A model generated the notes under the pieces. The model was not told the DNA's origin, did not search any database, and saw nothing but the letters and a program-made list of their open reading frames with translations. A stretch of DNA of 64,000 nucleotides from positions 2,565,694-2,629,693 of the forward strand of contig NZ_JH719942.1 of NCBI RefSeq assembly GCF_000275825.1. The letters run 5' to 3'. A program made the position numbers and the translations under genes. The stretch comes from Saprospira grandis DSM 2844 (GTDB taxonomy: Bacteria > Bacteroidota > Bacteroidia > Chitinophagales > Saprospiraceae). Shown here in pieces: positions 9,136 to 19,240 of this stretch. Every line of letters starts with the position of its first letter. The stretch's first letter is position 1.

Positions 9136-12100
9136 ATGAGCTCCCCTTTACGATTAGTTTTTCGGTACTTTGCCGTTATGCTTCTCAGCCTGTTTTGCCT
9201 GCCTCAACTCTATGCCTCGCATGGAGTAGCGGTAGACTTAACCTATGAATGCGTTGACCCCGCCGTGGGCCAATATCAATTTACTTTGGTCTATTACCGA
9301 GATTGCGACGGAATTACCCCCTCGGCTACCTCTCTTTCTGTTACCGGAGGAAATGGCTGTGGCGTAACTACCAATATTACCCTCTCGCAGGTCTCCGTAA
9401 CAGACCAATCACAACTCTGCGACCCTTCTACTTCTAGCTGTAATGGCGGTAGCCAACCCGGGGTAGAACAGTATGTCTATCAAGGGGTAGCCACAATCGG
9501 CACCGGTTGCTCTAACCTAGTAGTCAGCTTTAGCGAATGCTGCCGAACCTCAGCCATCACTAACCTGAGTAGTACCGGAACCACTTATGTAGAAACGGTC
9601 ATTAACTCGAATCACCCTCAATGGGGCGCACCTTGTAATAGTAGCCCCCAGTTTGGTCGGATTCCCGTACTCTATACCTGTGCCGGACAGCCCGCTTTCT
9701 ATAGCCATGACGCCCAAGATCCCGATGGAGACTCTTTGGTGTTTTCTATTTCTGAACCCCTAGATGGGGCCTCTAGTAGTATTACCTATAGCGCTGGATT
9801 TACCGCCACTGAGCCTTTTTGTACCAATAATACCTTTACCCTAGATCCTAGTACCGGGCAAATCGCCTTTACGCCCTGTGCCAACCAATCACAGTATGCT
9901 GTAGTTGGTTTCACCATTCAAGAGTACCGCAATGGCGTGCTCATCAATACTAGCCGAAGAGAGGTGGTTATTGTGGTCCTCAATAACTGTACAAATACTT
10001 CTTCTCAAGTAGATAGCTTTACCGTAAACCAAGGCGTTTTAGATACTACAGGACTAGTAACCGCCATCAATGTTTGTGGCGGTAACCAATTGGACCTCTG
10101 CCTCAATGTTTCGGACCCCGATATTATTGACTCTTTGTCTATTAGCTCTAATATTGGGAACATTATCCCCGGAGCTACTTATACCGTCACTTATCCTACC
10201 GCCAACTTTAATGAGGCTATTGTCTGCTTTACAATCCCTACGGATAGTGTAGCTACAGGATCCTATACCTTTGTCACCTTTATAGAAGATAATGCCTGCC
10301 CCATTTCAGCACAGCAGGCCATCTCTTATAGACTGGACCTAGAAAACCTTCAGCTAGAGTTAAGCAAAGAGTTTATTTGCCCCAATAGCATAGATACAAT
10401 TCAACTAGAAGCGCTGGGCTTTGGTGGTGCCGCAGCTCCAGGAACCTACTCTTGGTCGCCAGCCGCCCTCTTCGATAACCCCAATGTGCATAATCCTACT
10501 GCCTATATATTAGATACTGTAGATTTAATTTGTACTTACACAGACGGCTCTTGTGTTCAACATGATACCGTAGATGTAAGCGCTCCTTTCCCCGCAGTAA
10601 TCAACCCTATTCCAGATGTAACGATTTGTAACGGAAACTCGGCTCAGGTCTTTGCTTCTGTACAACCCGGCCCTGGACCACAAAGCTTTACACTTAGCGG
10701 AACGGCAACCATTCAGCCAGACTCTATTCTCGATATTCCAATTAACACTTCAGGAATCGCTCCGGTAGATATTCTCTCTACCTCTATTCAGTCTGTCTGC
10801 CTAGATATGACTTGCGGAAACGGTTTTGTCCGTGACCTCAACCTTTTTCTTATTTCTCCTACCGGCTGTATCTTACCCCTAATGAGTGGCCAAGGTGGAA
10901 TTAACGATAGAGGATTAACTGGAGCTTGTTTTACCCCAGATGCCACACAGGCAATCACGGCTTATAACACGCCCTTTTCTGATATTCCTAATAATACAGA
11001 CTTTATTCCTGTTGGTGCAAATGGCTTTGGCGGACTCAATGGCTGCGCAGCCAATGGACAATGGGTTTTGCGGATTCAACATAATCTTGCGCCTAGTTTG
11101 GGCGGTGTACCTTGTACCGTAACCAACTGGAGCATTACCTTCAATGACCAATCCGCAGCTAGCTTTTATTGGTCACCTAACTATAATATTAGCTGTACAA
11201 ATTGTGATAGCAGCATCATCTCTCCAACTGTAGATACACAGTATCAGGTGATCGCTCAAAACACATTTGGCTGTAGCGATACAACAAACTTTAATGCCGT
11301 AATTGATACCGCTTATCCCGCTCCAATTATTGTTTGTGATTCGGTAACCGCTACAGATGTCTATTTCTCTTGGCAGCCTATTTTTGGCTCAGGAGGATAT
11401 AGCATTAGCGTTAATGGTGGCCCCGCTTTCACTCAGGCCGTTACCAATACAACCTATTCTGTAGGAGGGCTCACCCCCGGCCAATGTGTAGACTTAACCA
11501 TTTATGCCCTTTCTGGAGGAAGTTGCACAGATGGACCTTCTACTACGCATTCTTGCTGCGCCTCTGGCTGTATTAACCCCATTACTTCTAGTACCGCTAC
11601 TAGCTGTAATGGAACTTCCGATGGTTCTGCAACAGTAGCACTCGCTTTTGCTACTCCCCCCATTGTCTATCAATGGGATGCCAATGCCGCATTGCAAACG
11701 ACTGCAACCGCAACTAACCTAGCCGCAGGAACCTATGCTGTAACTATTTCTGAAGCCACTGGCTGTACCGCTACCGCAAGCGTAACGGTATCAGAACCTA
11801 CGGTCTTGCAACTGAGCAATACAATCAGTTCAGACTATAATGGCCAAAATATTTCTTGTGTAGGCGCTGCCGATGGAGAATTGACTGCCGCCGCCACCGG
11901 AGGAACCTCGCCTTATAGCTATCTCTGGCCCGATGGCCAAACTACAGCTGTAGCTACAGGCTTGGCCGCAGGTACTTATTGTGTAACGGTAACCGATAAT
12001 AATGGCTGTACCGCTACCGCTTGTGAAACACTTACAGATCCTAGCGCTATTACTGCTACTAGCACAACTACAGATGTGAATTGCTTTGCTGGTGCCGATG

Positions 12101-15100
12101 GTACGGCAACGGTGACCGCCACCGGAGGAACTGTAGCTGTTGATTATACCTATAGCTGGAGTACAACGCCAACTCAGACTACCGCTACGGCCACAGGCCT
12201 TAGCGCTGGAACTTATACTGTGACCATTACAGATGATAATAACTGTAGTATTACAGAAAGTAGTACGGTGATTGAGCCAACAGCAACTGTAACGGCTACG
12301 GCTGCAGTCACTTCTAACTATAATGGCCAAGATATTAGTTGCGCAGGCAACTGCGATGGCGAAGCAGAGGTCCTTCCTGTTGGAGGAACTCCCGCCGCAG
12401 CCGGTTATCTATATCTCTGGCCTGATGGCCAAACTACGGCCATTGCTACTAACCTCTGTGTAGGCACTTATGCCGTAACAGTTACCGATAGCTTGGGCTG
12501 CTCAGCCGTAGCCAGCGTAACGGTAAATGAACCACTGCCGCTTTTGTCTACTATGCAGGCGAGTACAGATGTAAGCTGTAATGCAGGATCTGATGGTGCA
12601 GCTACGGTTAGTGCAACAGATGGAACTGCTCCTTATAGCTATAGCTGGAACGATGCTGCAGCACAAACAACAGCAAATGCAACTAACCTAGCTGCAGGGC
12701 AATATTTTGTCACTGTTGAAGATGCCAATGGTTGCCAAACCCTAGATTCTGTAGTCATCAATGAACCCACCGCAGTAACAGTCTCTTTGGCCGTTAGCTC
12801 TAACTATAATGGTCAAGATGTAAGCTGTAACGGAAGTAGCGATGGAGAAGCTATTGCTACCGCAACTGGAGGCTCAGGCGGATATACCTACCTTTGGGAT
12901 GCCAATACGGGCAACCAAACAAGCGCTAGCGCTACTTCACTAGCCGCCAATACCGCTTATTGTGTAACGGTCACTGATGTGAATGGCTGTACCGCTACCA
13001 ATTGTATTACACTGACTGAGCCTACGGCGCTTTCTGCTACTAGCTCAACTACGGATGTAAATTGCTTTGGTGGAGCCGATGGTACTGCAACAGTTGTTGC
13101 CTCTGGCGGAACGGTAGCTGTTGATTATAGCTATAGCTGGAGTACAACGCCAACTCAGACTACCGCTACTGCCTCTGGCCTTAGTGCTGGAACTTATACA
13201 GTGAGCATTACAGATAATAATGGCTGTAATATTACAGAAACAGTCACTATAGTAGAACCCGCCGCTGCGCTAAGCTTAACCGCAGGAGTAATCTCTAACT
13301 ATAATGGCCAAGATATTAGCTGTGCAGGCAACTGCGATGGCGAAGTAGAGGCCCTACCTACAGGTGGAACTCCTGCCGCAGCCGGTTATCTATATCTCTG
13401 GCCTGATGGCCAAACTACGGCCATCGCTACTAACCTCTGTGTAGGCACTTATGCCGTAACAGTTACCGATAGCTTGGGCTGCTCTGCCGTAGCTACCGTA
13501 ACGGTAAATGAACCACTGCCGCTTTTGTCTACTATGCAGGCGAGTACAGATGTAAGCTGTAATGCAGGATCTGATGGTGCAGCTACGGTTAGTGCAACAG
13601 ATGGTACTGCTCCTTATAGCTATAGCTGGAACGATGCTGCAGCACAAACAACAGCAAGCGCAACTAACCTAGCTGCAGGGCAATATTTTGTCACTGTTGA
13701 AGATGCCAATGGTTGCCAAACCCTAGACTCTGTAGTCATCAATGAACCCACTGCAGTAACAGTCTCTTTGGCCGTTAGCTCTAACTATAATGGTCAAGAT
13801 GTAAGCTGTAACGGAAGTAGCGATGGAGAAGCTATTGCTACCGCAACTGGAGGCTCAGGCGGATATACCTACCTTTGGGATGCCAATACGGGCAACCAAA
13901 CAAGCGCTAGCGCTACTTCACTAGCCGCCAATACCGCTTATTGTGTAACGGTCACTGATGTGAATGGCTGTACCGCTACCAATTGTATTACACTGACTGA
14001 GCCTACGGCGCTTTCTGCTACTAGCTCAACTACGGATGTAAATTGCTTTGCTGGTGCCGATGGTACCGTAATCGTTGTTGCCTCTGGCGGAACGGTAGCT
14101 GTTGATTATAGCTATAGCTGGAGTACAAGCCCCACGCAAACTACCGCTACCGCTACTGGCCTTAGCGCTGGAACTTACACGGTAACGATTACAGATGATA
14201 ATGGCTGTAATATTATAGAAACAGCTACGGTAGGAGAACCTGCTACCGCTGTTAGTGCAACTACAAGTACAACCGATGCACTCTGCTTTGGTAGTGCAGA
14301 TGGAACCGTAACGGTTCTTCCAACAGGGGGGACTGGACCTTATACTTATCTCTGGGATGCCGCTGCAGGAAGCCAAACTACGGCTACCGCAACAGGCTTA
14401 GTCACTGGAAATTATTGTGTGACAGTAACTGATGCACAAGGCTGTACCTTTAGTATCTGCGAAACTGTAGCAGATGGTATTGCCATTCAGCTAGCGGCAA
14501 CAACTAACCCAGCTCTTTGCTTTGGTAGTGCTGACGGTAGCGCAACGATAACGGCAACTGGAGGCGCTGCAGGATATACTTACTTCTGGTCTGCCATGGG
14601 ACAAACCACTGCTACGGCTACTGGCCTAGTTGCTGGCCAACATACCGTGACGGTAACTGATGCCAACGGCTGCGCTGTAGATACTACAGTAACCGTTAAC
14701 CAACCAACTGCATTAACTACTCCTATCTTTAATAGCAGTACAATTAGCTGTAATGGGCTGACTGATGGAACAGCTACAGTAAGCACCTCTGGCGGAACCG
14801 CTCCTTATACTTACCTTTGGGAGAATGGCCAGACAACTGCAACGGCTACTGCCTTGGCAGCAGGGATGGAGTCCGTAACGATTACCGATGCCAATGGCTG
14901 CTTTATTATTGATAGTGTCAATATTGTAGAGCCAACAGCTGTAGTCTCTACACTAGTTACCGACTCTATTAGCTGTTACGGTCTTAATGATGGACAAATT
15001 ACCGCAACAACAACAGGTGGACAGCCTCCTTATACCTATAACTGGTCTAATGGGCAGTCTGGCTTCCAAATTAGTAATTTGCTTACTGGTCCTTATGATG

Positions 15101-18100
15101 TGACCGTGACCGATGCCAATGGTTGTTCTGTTACTCTTAGCACTTTTGTTGGCGAACCTGCTTCGGCTGTAGTGGTCAATATCATTAACCCAGTTAATCC
15201 TATTTGTGCTGGAGATAGTGATGGTGAAATGACCGCCGACGCTTTGGGGGGCACACCCAACTATACCTTTATTTGGTCTGATGGACAAACTACAGCTACT
15301 GCTGATGGTCTAGCGCCAGGTACATATGCCGTAACGGCAACGGATGCTAGAGGATGTACTTCTTCGGCTTCTGCAAGCATTACAGCACCTTCAGCAATTG
15401 TGCTTAACGTGCAACAATACTCGAACTTTAATGGTGCAGCAATTAGCTGCCCTGGTGCAGCAGATGGAGCGGCTCAGGTCACCGCTAGTGGTGGAGTTGC
15501 GCCTTATACTTATGCCTGGTCTGGCGCCCAAGCCCAAAATGGCACAATTGCTAGCAACTTGGCGGCAGGGACTTATGCCGTAACGGTAACGGATGCTGCT
15601 GGCTGTACAGCTATTGATAGCATCAGCTTGGCGGATCCAGTACCTTTGGATGCGACGATCCAACAAGTGAATGTATTCTGTGCTAATGATTGCGATGGCC
15701 AAATTATCGCTACAGCGGTATCGGGAACCGGTACTTTGGGCGTAAATGGCTATGAATATCGCATTTTAGGTCCTGGTCAAACAGGCAATGTATTTAGCAG
15801 CAATAATAACTTTACGGGGCTCTGCGCAGGAACCTACACGGTAGAGGTCCGAGATGGAAACAACTGTGTATTGCCGATTTCAGTAACGATTACGGAGCCT
15901 ACAGCCATTCAGTTGAGCCTAAGCGATACGGATGTATCTTGTGCAGGCGGAAGCGATGGAACGGCTAGCGTAAGCGCTAGTGGTGGAACGCCTCCTTATA
16001 GCTACAACTGGGGTAATGGCATGACAGGAACCACAATTACAGGCCTAATGGCGGGTACTTATGAGCTGACCGTCACCGATGCGAATGGTTGCGATATGGT
16101 GTCTACTACAGAAGTAGAAGAGCCCGCAGTCCTAACGGCTAGTATGAGCGCCAATGCGCCTAGCTGTAATGGAAGTACAGATGGTAATGCTACCGTAAGC
16201 GTACAAGGTGGAACAATGCCTTATACTTACTTCTGGTCAGATGGCCAAGGAACAGCAACAGCAGTAGGGCTATCGGCAGGAACGCATAGCGTGACGATCA
16301 CCGATGCCAATGCCTGTGAGCTAGTAGAAAGTATTGTGATTGGCGAGCCAAGCTTGTTGAGCACAACAATTACCACCAATACAGCAGCCTGTGCTGGAGC
16401 AAATAGCGGTAGCGCTACGGCAGTTCCCACAGGTGGAACAGCCCCTTATACTTACCTTTGGTCTGATGGACAAACTACGGCCACGGCAATGAACCTAGCG
16501 CCAGGGGCTTACTCTGTGGTGGTAGTGGATAGCCAAGGTTGTTCTGTAACAGAACAAGTCTTGCTACAAAACCCCGATCCTGTCGTATTGAGTTTTGTGT
16601 CGAGCAGCAACCCTAGTTGTAATGGCGATCAAAATGGAACGGCTACGGTAGTAGCTAGTGGAGGGAATGCCCCTTACAGCTATCTCTGGCCCAATGGCGA
16701 GACTACAGCGACGGCAACTAGCCTAGGCGCTGGAGTAAATACAGTAACGGCGACAGATGCCAATGGCTGTAGCACGACATTGGATGTCAATATGGTAGAA
16801 CCTGCGGCCCTAGTGGTCGATACGATTCGGATGACAGCGGTGAACTGTAAAGGGGGAGCCGATGGAACGGCCACGGTCTTCTTGAGTGGCGGAACCTTAC
16901 CATACAGCTTTGCTTGGTCCAACGGAATGACTGGCCAAAGTATTAGCGGTTTGGCCGCAGGGACTTATGTGGTCAGCGTAACGGATGCGAATGGTTGTGT
17001 GACCAACAGTCAGATTATAGTGAGTGAACCCGCTAGTGAGCTAGTGGCGACCCTAAATACTGCAGATGCGCTTTGCTTTGGTGGAGCCTCTGGTCAAATT
17101 ACCGCTATTGTGAGCGGTGGAACGCCAAATAGCAATGGCGATTACACTTATGCTTGGTCGAATGGAGCGAGCAGTGATGTGAACTCGAACTTGAGTGTTG
17201 GTAGCTATAGCGTGACGATTACAGATGCCAACGGCTGTTTTTTGGTCCGTACGGCAACAGTAAATGAAAGCTCAGGAATTAGTAGCCAAATTGTGAATGT
17301 AACAGATGCAAGCTGTACAGGCAGCGCAGATGGAAGCGCTCAGGTGACGGCTTCTGGCGGAACAGGAACCTTGAGTTATCAGTGGTCAGATCCTTTGGGT
17401 CAGACGACGAATGTAGCGACTGGCCTTTCTGCGGGCACTTATTATGTGAGTGTAACAGACCTGAATGGTTGTACGCAAGTAGATACGGCAGTAGTAGAAG
17501 AGGCTTTGGCCTTGAGTGTTACGGTAGCGATTGATGATGTAGATTGCTATGGGGCCTCTACGGGTGCGATTAGCATTACGAACTCGAATGAGCCTTTGCA
17601 GGCGAGTTACTGGAGCAATGGTGTTGTGGGCACGAGCATTACGGCCCTAGCTGCTGGCCAATATGGCGTGGTGGTCCAATCGATTAGTGGTTGTGTGGAT
17701 AGCTTTAGCTATCTAGTGGGTCAGCCTGCGGAACTAGAGTTGAGTTTGAACCAAGTTCGAGCGGTAGATTGCTACAACAATAGTACAGGCGCTTTGGGCT
17801 CTACGGTAGCTGGTGGAACTTCGCCTTACAATTATCTATGGTCCAATGGTGCGCTAACGCCTAGTTTGGATAGCATAGCAGCAGGCAACTATACCCTTAA
17901 TGTAGAAGATGCCAATGGATGTAAGGTAGATACGAGCATTAGCTTGGCGAATCCGACGGAAGTAGGTATTGGCAACCTCAGTATTACAGGCGCGGCCTGT
18001 GTGGGCGATGCGAACGGAAGCATTCAGTTGGATGGAACGGGCGGATCGACGCTATTGGGTAGCTATACTTATAGTCTAGATAGCTTGACGTTTCAGGGCG

Positions 18101-18765
18101 GTAACCTTTTTGTGGGCTTGGAAGCGGGGATTTATCCTTTGTATGTCCAAGATAACAATGGTTGTCTTTTTGATACTTTGGTGACGGTAGAAGCGGCAGA
18201 TCCCTTCTTTATGACGAGCTTTGGTCCGGCTTTAGATTCGGGCGAAGTGGAGTATGTGCTAGAGTATGGCGATACTTTGACGCTTTTTGCGGATTTGAAT
18301 GATACGACTGCGGCAAGCTGGTGGTGGACCGAGATTAACGCTGGGGCATTGGTGGATAGTAGTTTGGAGACTTCATTGACGCCTTATGAGTCGGGGATTT
18401 ATCAGTTTACGGCCATGAATGCTTCTGGCTGTATGGAGGATAGCACGATTGTGGTGAAGATGGAGAAGCCTAGAAATGCAGCTGCACCTACGGCCTTTAC
18501 GCCGAATAGTGACGGGAATAATGACCGTTTCTTTGTTCAGGGCGATGAGAAGGTGGAACAGGTGTTGGTGTTTAGAGTGTATGACCGCTGGGGCGAGTTG
18601 GTGTATGAAGGTTTGGACCTTGATCCTAATGATCCTCAACAGGGTTGGGATGGTAGCTTTAAGGGCAAGCCAATGAATTCTGGGGCTTATGCTTGGTATG
18701 CTGAAGTGCTCTATATTGATGGAGAGACGGCAGTGATTAACGGGGCGGTGAATTTGCTTCGTTAG
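9136..18765 (+). CDS. Giant SprB-repeat surface protein secreted by type IX secretion
   Basis: This 3209-residue protein is a predicted cell-surface filament or adhesin; SprB of Flavobacterium is the gliding adhesin, and the same role here is inference. Residues 1-27 are a signal peptide. A Cys-rich N-terminal region follows. Residues about 540-670 resemble a proprotein-convertase P-domain (CLDMTCGNGFVRDLNLFLI ... WSITF), and residues 730-800 a fibronectin III fold. From about 815 to 3015 I count 28 SprB repeats of 65-80 residues with the pattern SCxGxxDGxAxVxxxGG-xPYxYxWSDGQTT ... GTYxVTVTDxxGC ... EP. Residues 3115-3209 are a gliding-motility-type T9SS C-terminal domain (FTPNSDGNNDRF ... 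VYDRWGELVYEG ... GWDGSFKGKP ... GAYAWYA), the type B signal that uses SprF/PorP-like partners such as the one at 41.5 kb. A terminator follows directly. An internal 981-bp period is duplicated. Confidence 0.93.
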   Translation: MSSPLRLVFRYFAVMLLSLFCLPQLYASHGVAVDLTYECVDPAVGQYQFTLVYYRDCDGITPSATSLSVTGGNGCGVTTNITLSQVSVTDQSQLCDPSTSSCNGGSQPGVEQYVYQGVATIGTGCSNLVVSFSECCRTSAITNLSSTGTTYVETVINSNHPQWGAPCNSSPQFGRIPVLYTCAGQPAFYSHDAQDPDGDSLVFSISEPLDGASSSITYSAGFTATEPFCTNNTFTLDPSTGQIAFTPCANQSQYAVVGFTIQEYRNGVLINTSRREVVIVVLNNCTNTSSQVDSFTVNQGVLDTTGLVTAINVCGGNQLDLCLNVSDPDIIDSLSISSNIGNIIPGATYTVTYPTANFNEAIVCFTIPTDSVATGSYTFVTFIEDNACPISAQQAISYRLDLENLQLELSKEFICPNSIDTIQLEALGFGGAAAPGTYSWSPAALFDNPNVHNPTAYILDTVDLICTYTDGSCVQHDTVDVSAPFPAVINPIPDVTICNGNSAQVFASVQPGPGPQSFTLSGTATIQPDSILDIPINTSGIAPVDILSTSIQSVCLDMTCGNGFVRDLNLFLISPTGCILPLMSGQGGINDRGLTGACFTPDATQAITAYNTPFSDIPNNTDFIPVGANGFGGLNGCAANGQWVLRIQHNLAPSLGGVPCTVTNWSITFNDQSAASFYWSPNYNISCTNCDSSIISPTVDTQYQVIAQNTFGCSDTTNFNAVIDTAYPAPIIVCDSVTATDVYFSWQPIFGSGGYSISVNGGPAFTQAVTNTTYSVGGLTPGQCVDLTIYALSGGSCTDGPSTTHSCCASGCINPITSSTATSCNGTSDGSATVALAFATPPIVYQWDANAALQTTATATNLAAGTYAVTISEATGCTATASVTVSEPTVLQLSNTISSDYNGQNISCVGAADGELTAAATGGTSPYSYLWPDGQTTAVATGLAAGTYCVTVTDNNGCTATACETLTDPSAITATSTTTDVNCFAGADGTATVTATGGTVAVDYTYSWSTTPTQTTATATGLSAGTYTVTITDDNNCSITESSTVIEPTATVTATAAVTSNYNGQDISCAGNCDGEAEVLPVGGTPAAAGYLYLWPDGQTTAIATNLCVGTYAVTVTDSLGCSAVASVTVNEPLPLLSTMQASTDVSCNAGSDGAATVSATDGTAPYSYSWNDAAAQTTANATNLAAGQYFVTVEDANGCQTLDSVVINEPTAVTVSLAVSSNYNGQDVSCNGSSDGEAIATATGGSGGYTYLWDANTGNQTSASATSLAANTAYCVTVTDVNGCTATNCITLTEPTALSATSSTTDVNCFGGADGTATVVASGGTVAVDYSYSWSTTPTQTTATASGLSAGTYTVSITDNNGCNITETVTIVEPAAALSLTAGVISNYNGQDISCAGNCDGEVEALPTGGTPAAAGYLYLWPDGQTTAIATNLCVGTYAVTVTDSLGCSAVATVTVNEPLPLLSTMQASTDVSCNAGSDGAATVSATDGTAPYSYSWNDAAAQTTASATNLAAGQYFVTVEDANGCQTLDSVVINEPTAVTVSLAVSSNYNGQDVSCNGSSDGEAIATATGGSGGYTYLWDANTGNQTSASATSLAANTAYCVTVTDVNGCTATNCITLTEPTALSATSSTTDVNCFAGADGTVIVVASGGTVAVDYSYSWSTSPTQTTATATGLSAGTYTVTITDDNGCNIIETATVGEPATAVSATTSTTDALCFGSADGTVTVLPTGGTGPYTYLWDAAAGSQTTATATGLVTGNYCVTVTDAQGCTFSICETVADGIAIQLAATTNPALCFGSADGSATITATGGAAGYTYFWSAMGQTTATATGLVAGQHTVTVTDANGCAVDTTVTVNQPTALTTPIFNSSTISCNGLTDGTATVSTSGGTAPYTYLWENGQTTATATALAAGMESVTITDANGCFIIDSVNIVEPTAVVSTLVTDSISCYGLNDGQITATTTGGQPPYTYNWSNGQSGFQISNLLTGPYDVTVTDANGCSVTLSTFVGEPASAVVVNIINPVNPICAGDSDGEMTADALGGTPNYTFIWSDGQTTATADGLAPGTYAVTATDARGCTSSASASITAPSAIVLNVQQYSNFNGAAISCPGAADGAAQVTASGGVAPYTYAWSGAQAQNGTIASNLAAGTYAVTVTDAAGCTAIDSISLADPVPLDATIQQVNVFCANDCDGQIIATAVSGTGTLGVNGYEYRILGPGQTGNVFSSNNNFTGLCAGTYTVEVRDGNNCVLPISVTITEPTAIQLSLSDTDVSCAGGSDGTASVSASGGTPPYSYNWGNGMTGTTITGLMAGTYELTVTDANGCDMVSTTEVEEPAVLTASMSANAPSCNGSTDGNATVSVQGGTMPYTYFWSDGQGTATAVGLSAGTHSVTITDANACELVESIVIGEPSLLSTTITTNTAACAGANSGSATAVPTGGTAPYTYLWSDGQTTATAMNLAPGAYSVVVVDSQGCSVTEQVLLQNPDPVVLSFVSSSNPSCNGDQNGTATVVASGGNAPYSYLWPNGETTATATSLGAGVNTVTATDANGCSTTLDVNMVEPAALVVDTIRMTAVNCKGGADGTATVFLSGGTLPYSFAWSNGMTGQSISGLAAGTYVVSVTDANGCVTNSQIIVSEPASELVATLNTADALCFGGASGQITAIVSGGTPNSNGDYTYAWSNGASSDVNSNLSVGSYSVTITDANGCFLVRTATVNESSGISSQIVNVTDASCTGSADGSAQVTASGGTGTLSYQWSDPLGQTTNVATGLSAGTYYVSVTDLNGCTQVDTAVVEEALALSVTVAIDDVDCYGASTGAISITNSNEPLQASYWSNGVVGTSITALAAGQYGVVVQSISGCVDSFSYLVGQPAELELSLNQVRAVDCYNNSTGALGSTVAGGTSPYNYLWSNGALTPSLDSIAAGNYTLNVEDANGCKVDTSISLANPTEVGIGNLSITGAACVGDANGSIQLDGTGGSTLLGSYTYSLDSLTFQGGNLFVGLEAGIYPLYVQDNNGCLFDTLVTVEAADPFFMTSFGPALDSGEVEYVLEYGDTLTLFADLNDTTAASWWWTEINAGALVDSSLETSLTPYESGIYQFTAMNASGCMEDSTIVVKMEKPRNAAAPTAFTPNSDGNNDRFFVQGDEKVEQVLVFRVYDRWGELVYEGLDLDPNDPQQGWDGSFKGKPMNSGAYAWYAEVLYIDGETAVINGAVNLLR
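12061..14122 (+). repeat. 981-bp higher-order repeat inside the SprB-like gene
   Basis: A block of four SprB repeats (327 codons) recurs with period 981 bp. The stretch 12312-13068 is nearly identical at DNA level to 13293-14049, and the similarity extends through a third partial unit to about 14122. The block keeps the reading frame. This is much closer than the other SprB repeats are to one another, so it points to a recent tandem duplication or gene conversion. Confidence 0.85.
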
Positions 18766-18787
18766 TGCTGAGTTGATGATGTAGTGA

Positions 18788-18822
18788 AGGGCTGTCGGGT
18801 TTTCCCGACAGCCCTTTTTTTA
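18788..18822 (+). terminator. Strong rho-independent terminator of the adhesin gene
   Basis: A perfect 12-bp stem AGGGCTGTCGGG (18788-18799) / CCCGACAGCCCT (18804-18815) with a TTTT loop is followed by a T run. It lies 22 bases after the stop codon. Confidence 0.92.
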
Positions 18823-19062
18823 TGGGGATGCGCCCCGGAGGGGGGGATCGTAATGCTGGGCGCTTTGGCCGTAGGCCAAAGGAGCCCAGCCCCCAGGCGG
18901 GGGCGGGGCAGGGGAGGGCTAGGCCTGAAATGGAATATATTGAGGGTTAGATTAGCTCAAGTGCAGAGCATGTGGTGGCCGCCGCCAGCCGCCGGCCGGG
19001 CGCGCTTGGCGCGAGCCTGCGAAGCTTGAAGGCGCGAAGCGGCTTGTAGCTGAGCAGTGGGG
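18823..19062. other. GC-rich non-coding stretch of unclear nature
   Basis: No credible gene is visible here. The stretch is unusually G-rich and contains hairpins, for example GCTGGGCGCTTTGG ... CCAAAGGAGCCCAGC near 18855-18890. It borders a family A-like repeat on its right and may be a degraded relative of the repeats. Confidence 0.4.
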
Positions 19063-19179
19063 GGGGGCCTAGGGGCCTGAAGGGGTGGCCGCAGGCCAGA
19101 CCGAGCCGCTGAAAGCGGTGAAGGGCCGAGCAGGCTTGCGAGCCCCGAAAGGGCCCGGCCGCCGAAGGCGGCAGGCCCC
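19063..19179 (-). repeat. GC-rich intergenic repeat, divergent family A
   Basis: Minus-strand copy with GGGGCC edge, a GCCGCC-TTC-GGCGGC type hairpin, the core (GGCTCGCAAGCCTGCTCGGC) and a GGTCTGGCC hairpin. It replaces the usual GCGCTACG segment by CCGGGCCCTTTC. The T-rich edge adjoins the terminator of the minus-strand operon. Confidence 0.7.
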
Positions 19180-19180
19180 A

Positions 19181-19212
19181 AAAAAAAGAGACCCTTAAAA
19201 AGAGTCTCTTAG
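19181..19212 (-). terminator. Terminator of the minus-strand operon 19241-23733
   Basis: On the minus strand AAGAGAC pairs with GTCTCTT around TCTTTTTAAGG, and a run of eight T follows that continues straight into GGGGCC of the repeat. Confidence 0.8.
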
Positions 19213-19240
19213 CTAAAAAAAAAATAGTAGAATGAGCTGT

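Noticed and set aside
11578-18180. Regularly spaced repeats that might suggest a CRISPR array
   Set aside because: The units are about 200-240 bp, diverged and in frame; they are SprB protein repeats. No short identical repeats with unique spacers and no cas genes are seen.
10070-18676. Many ORFs opposite or out of frame within the SprB-like gene
   Set aside because: They are Ser/Cys/Thr-rich shadows of a repetitive coding sequence, and the plus frame is clearly the coding one.
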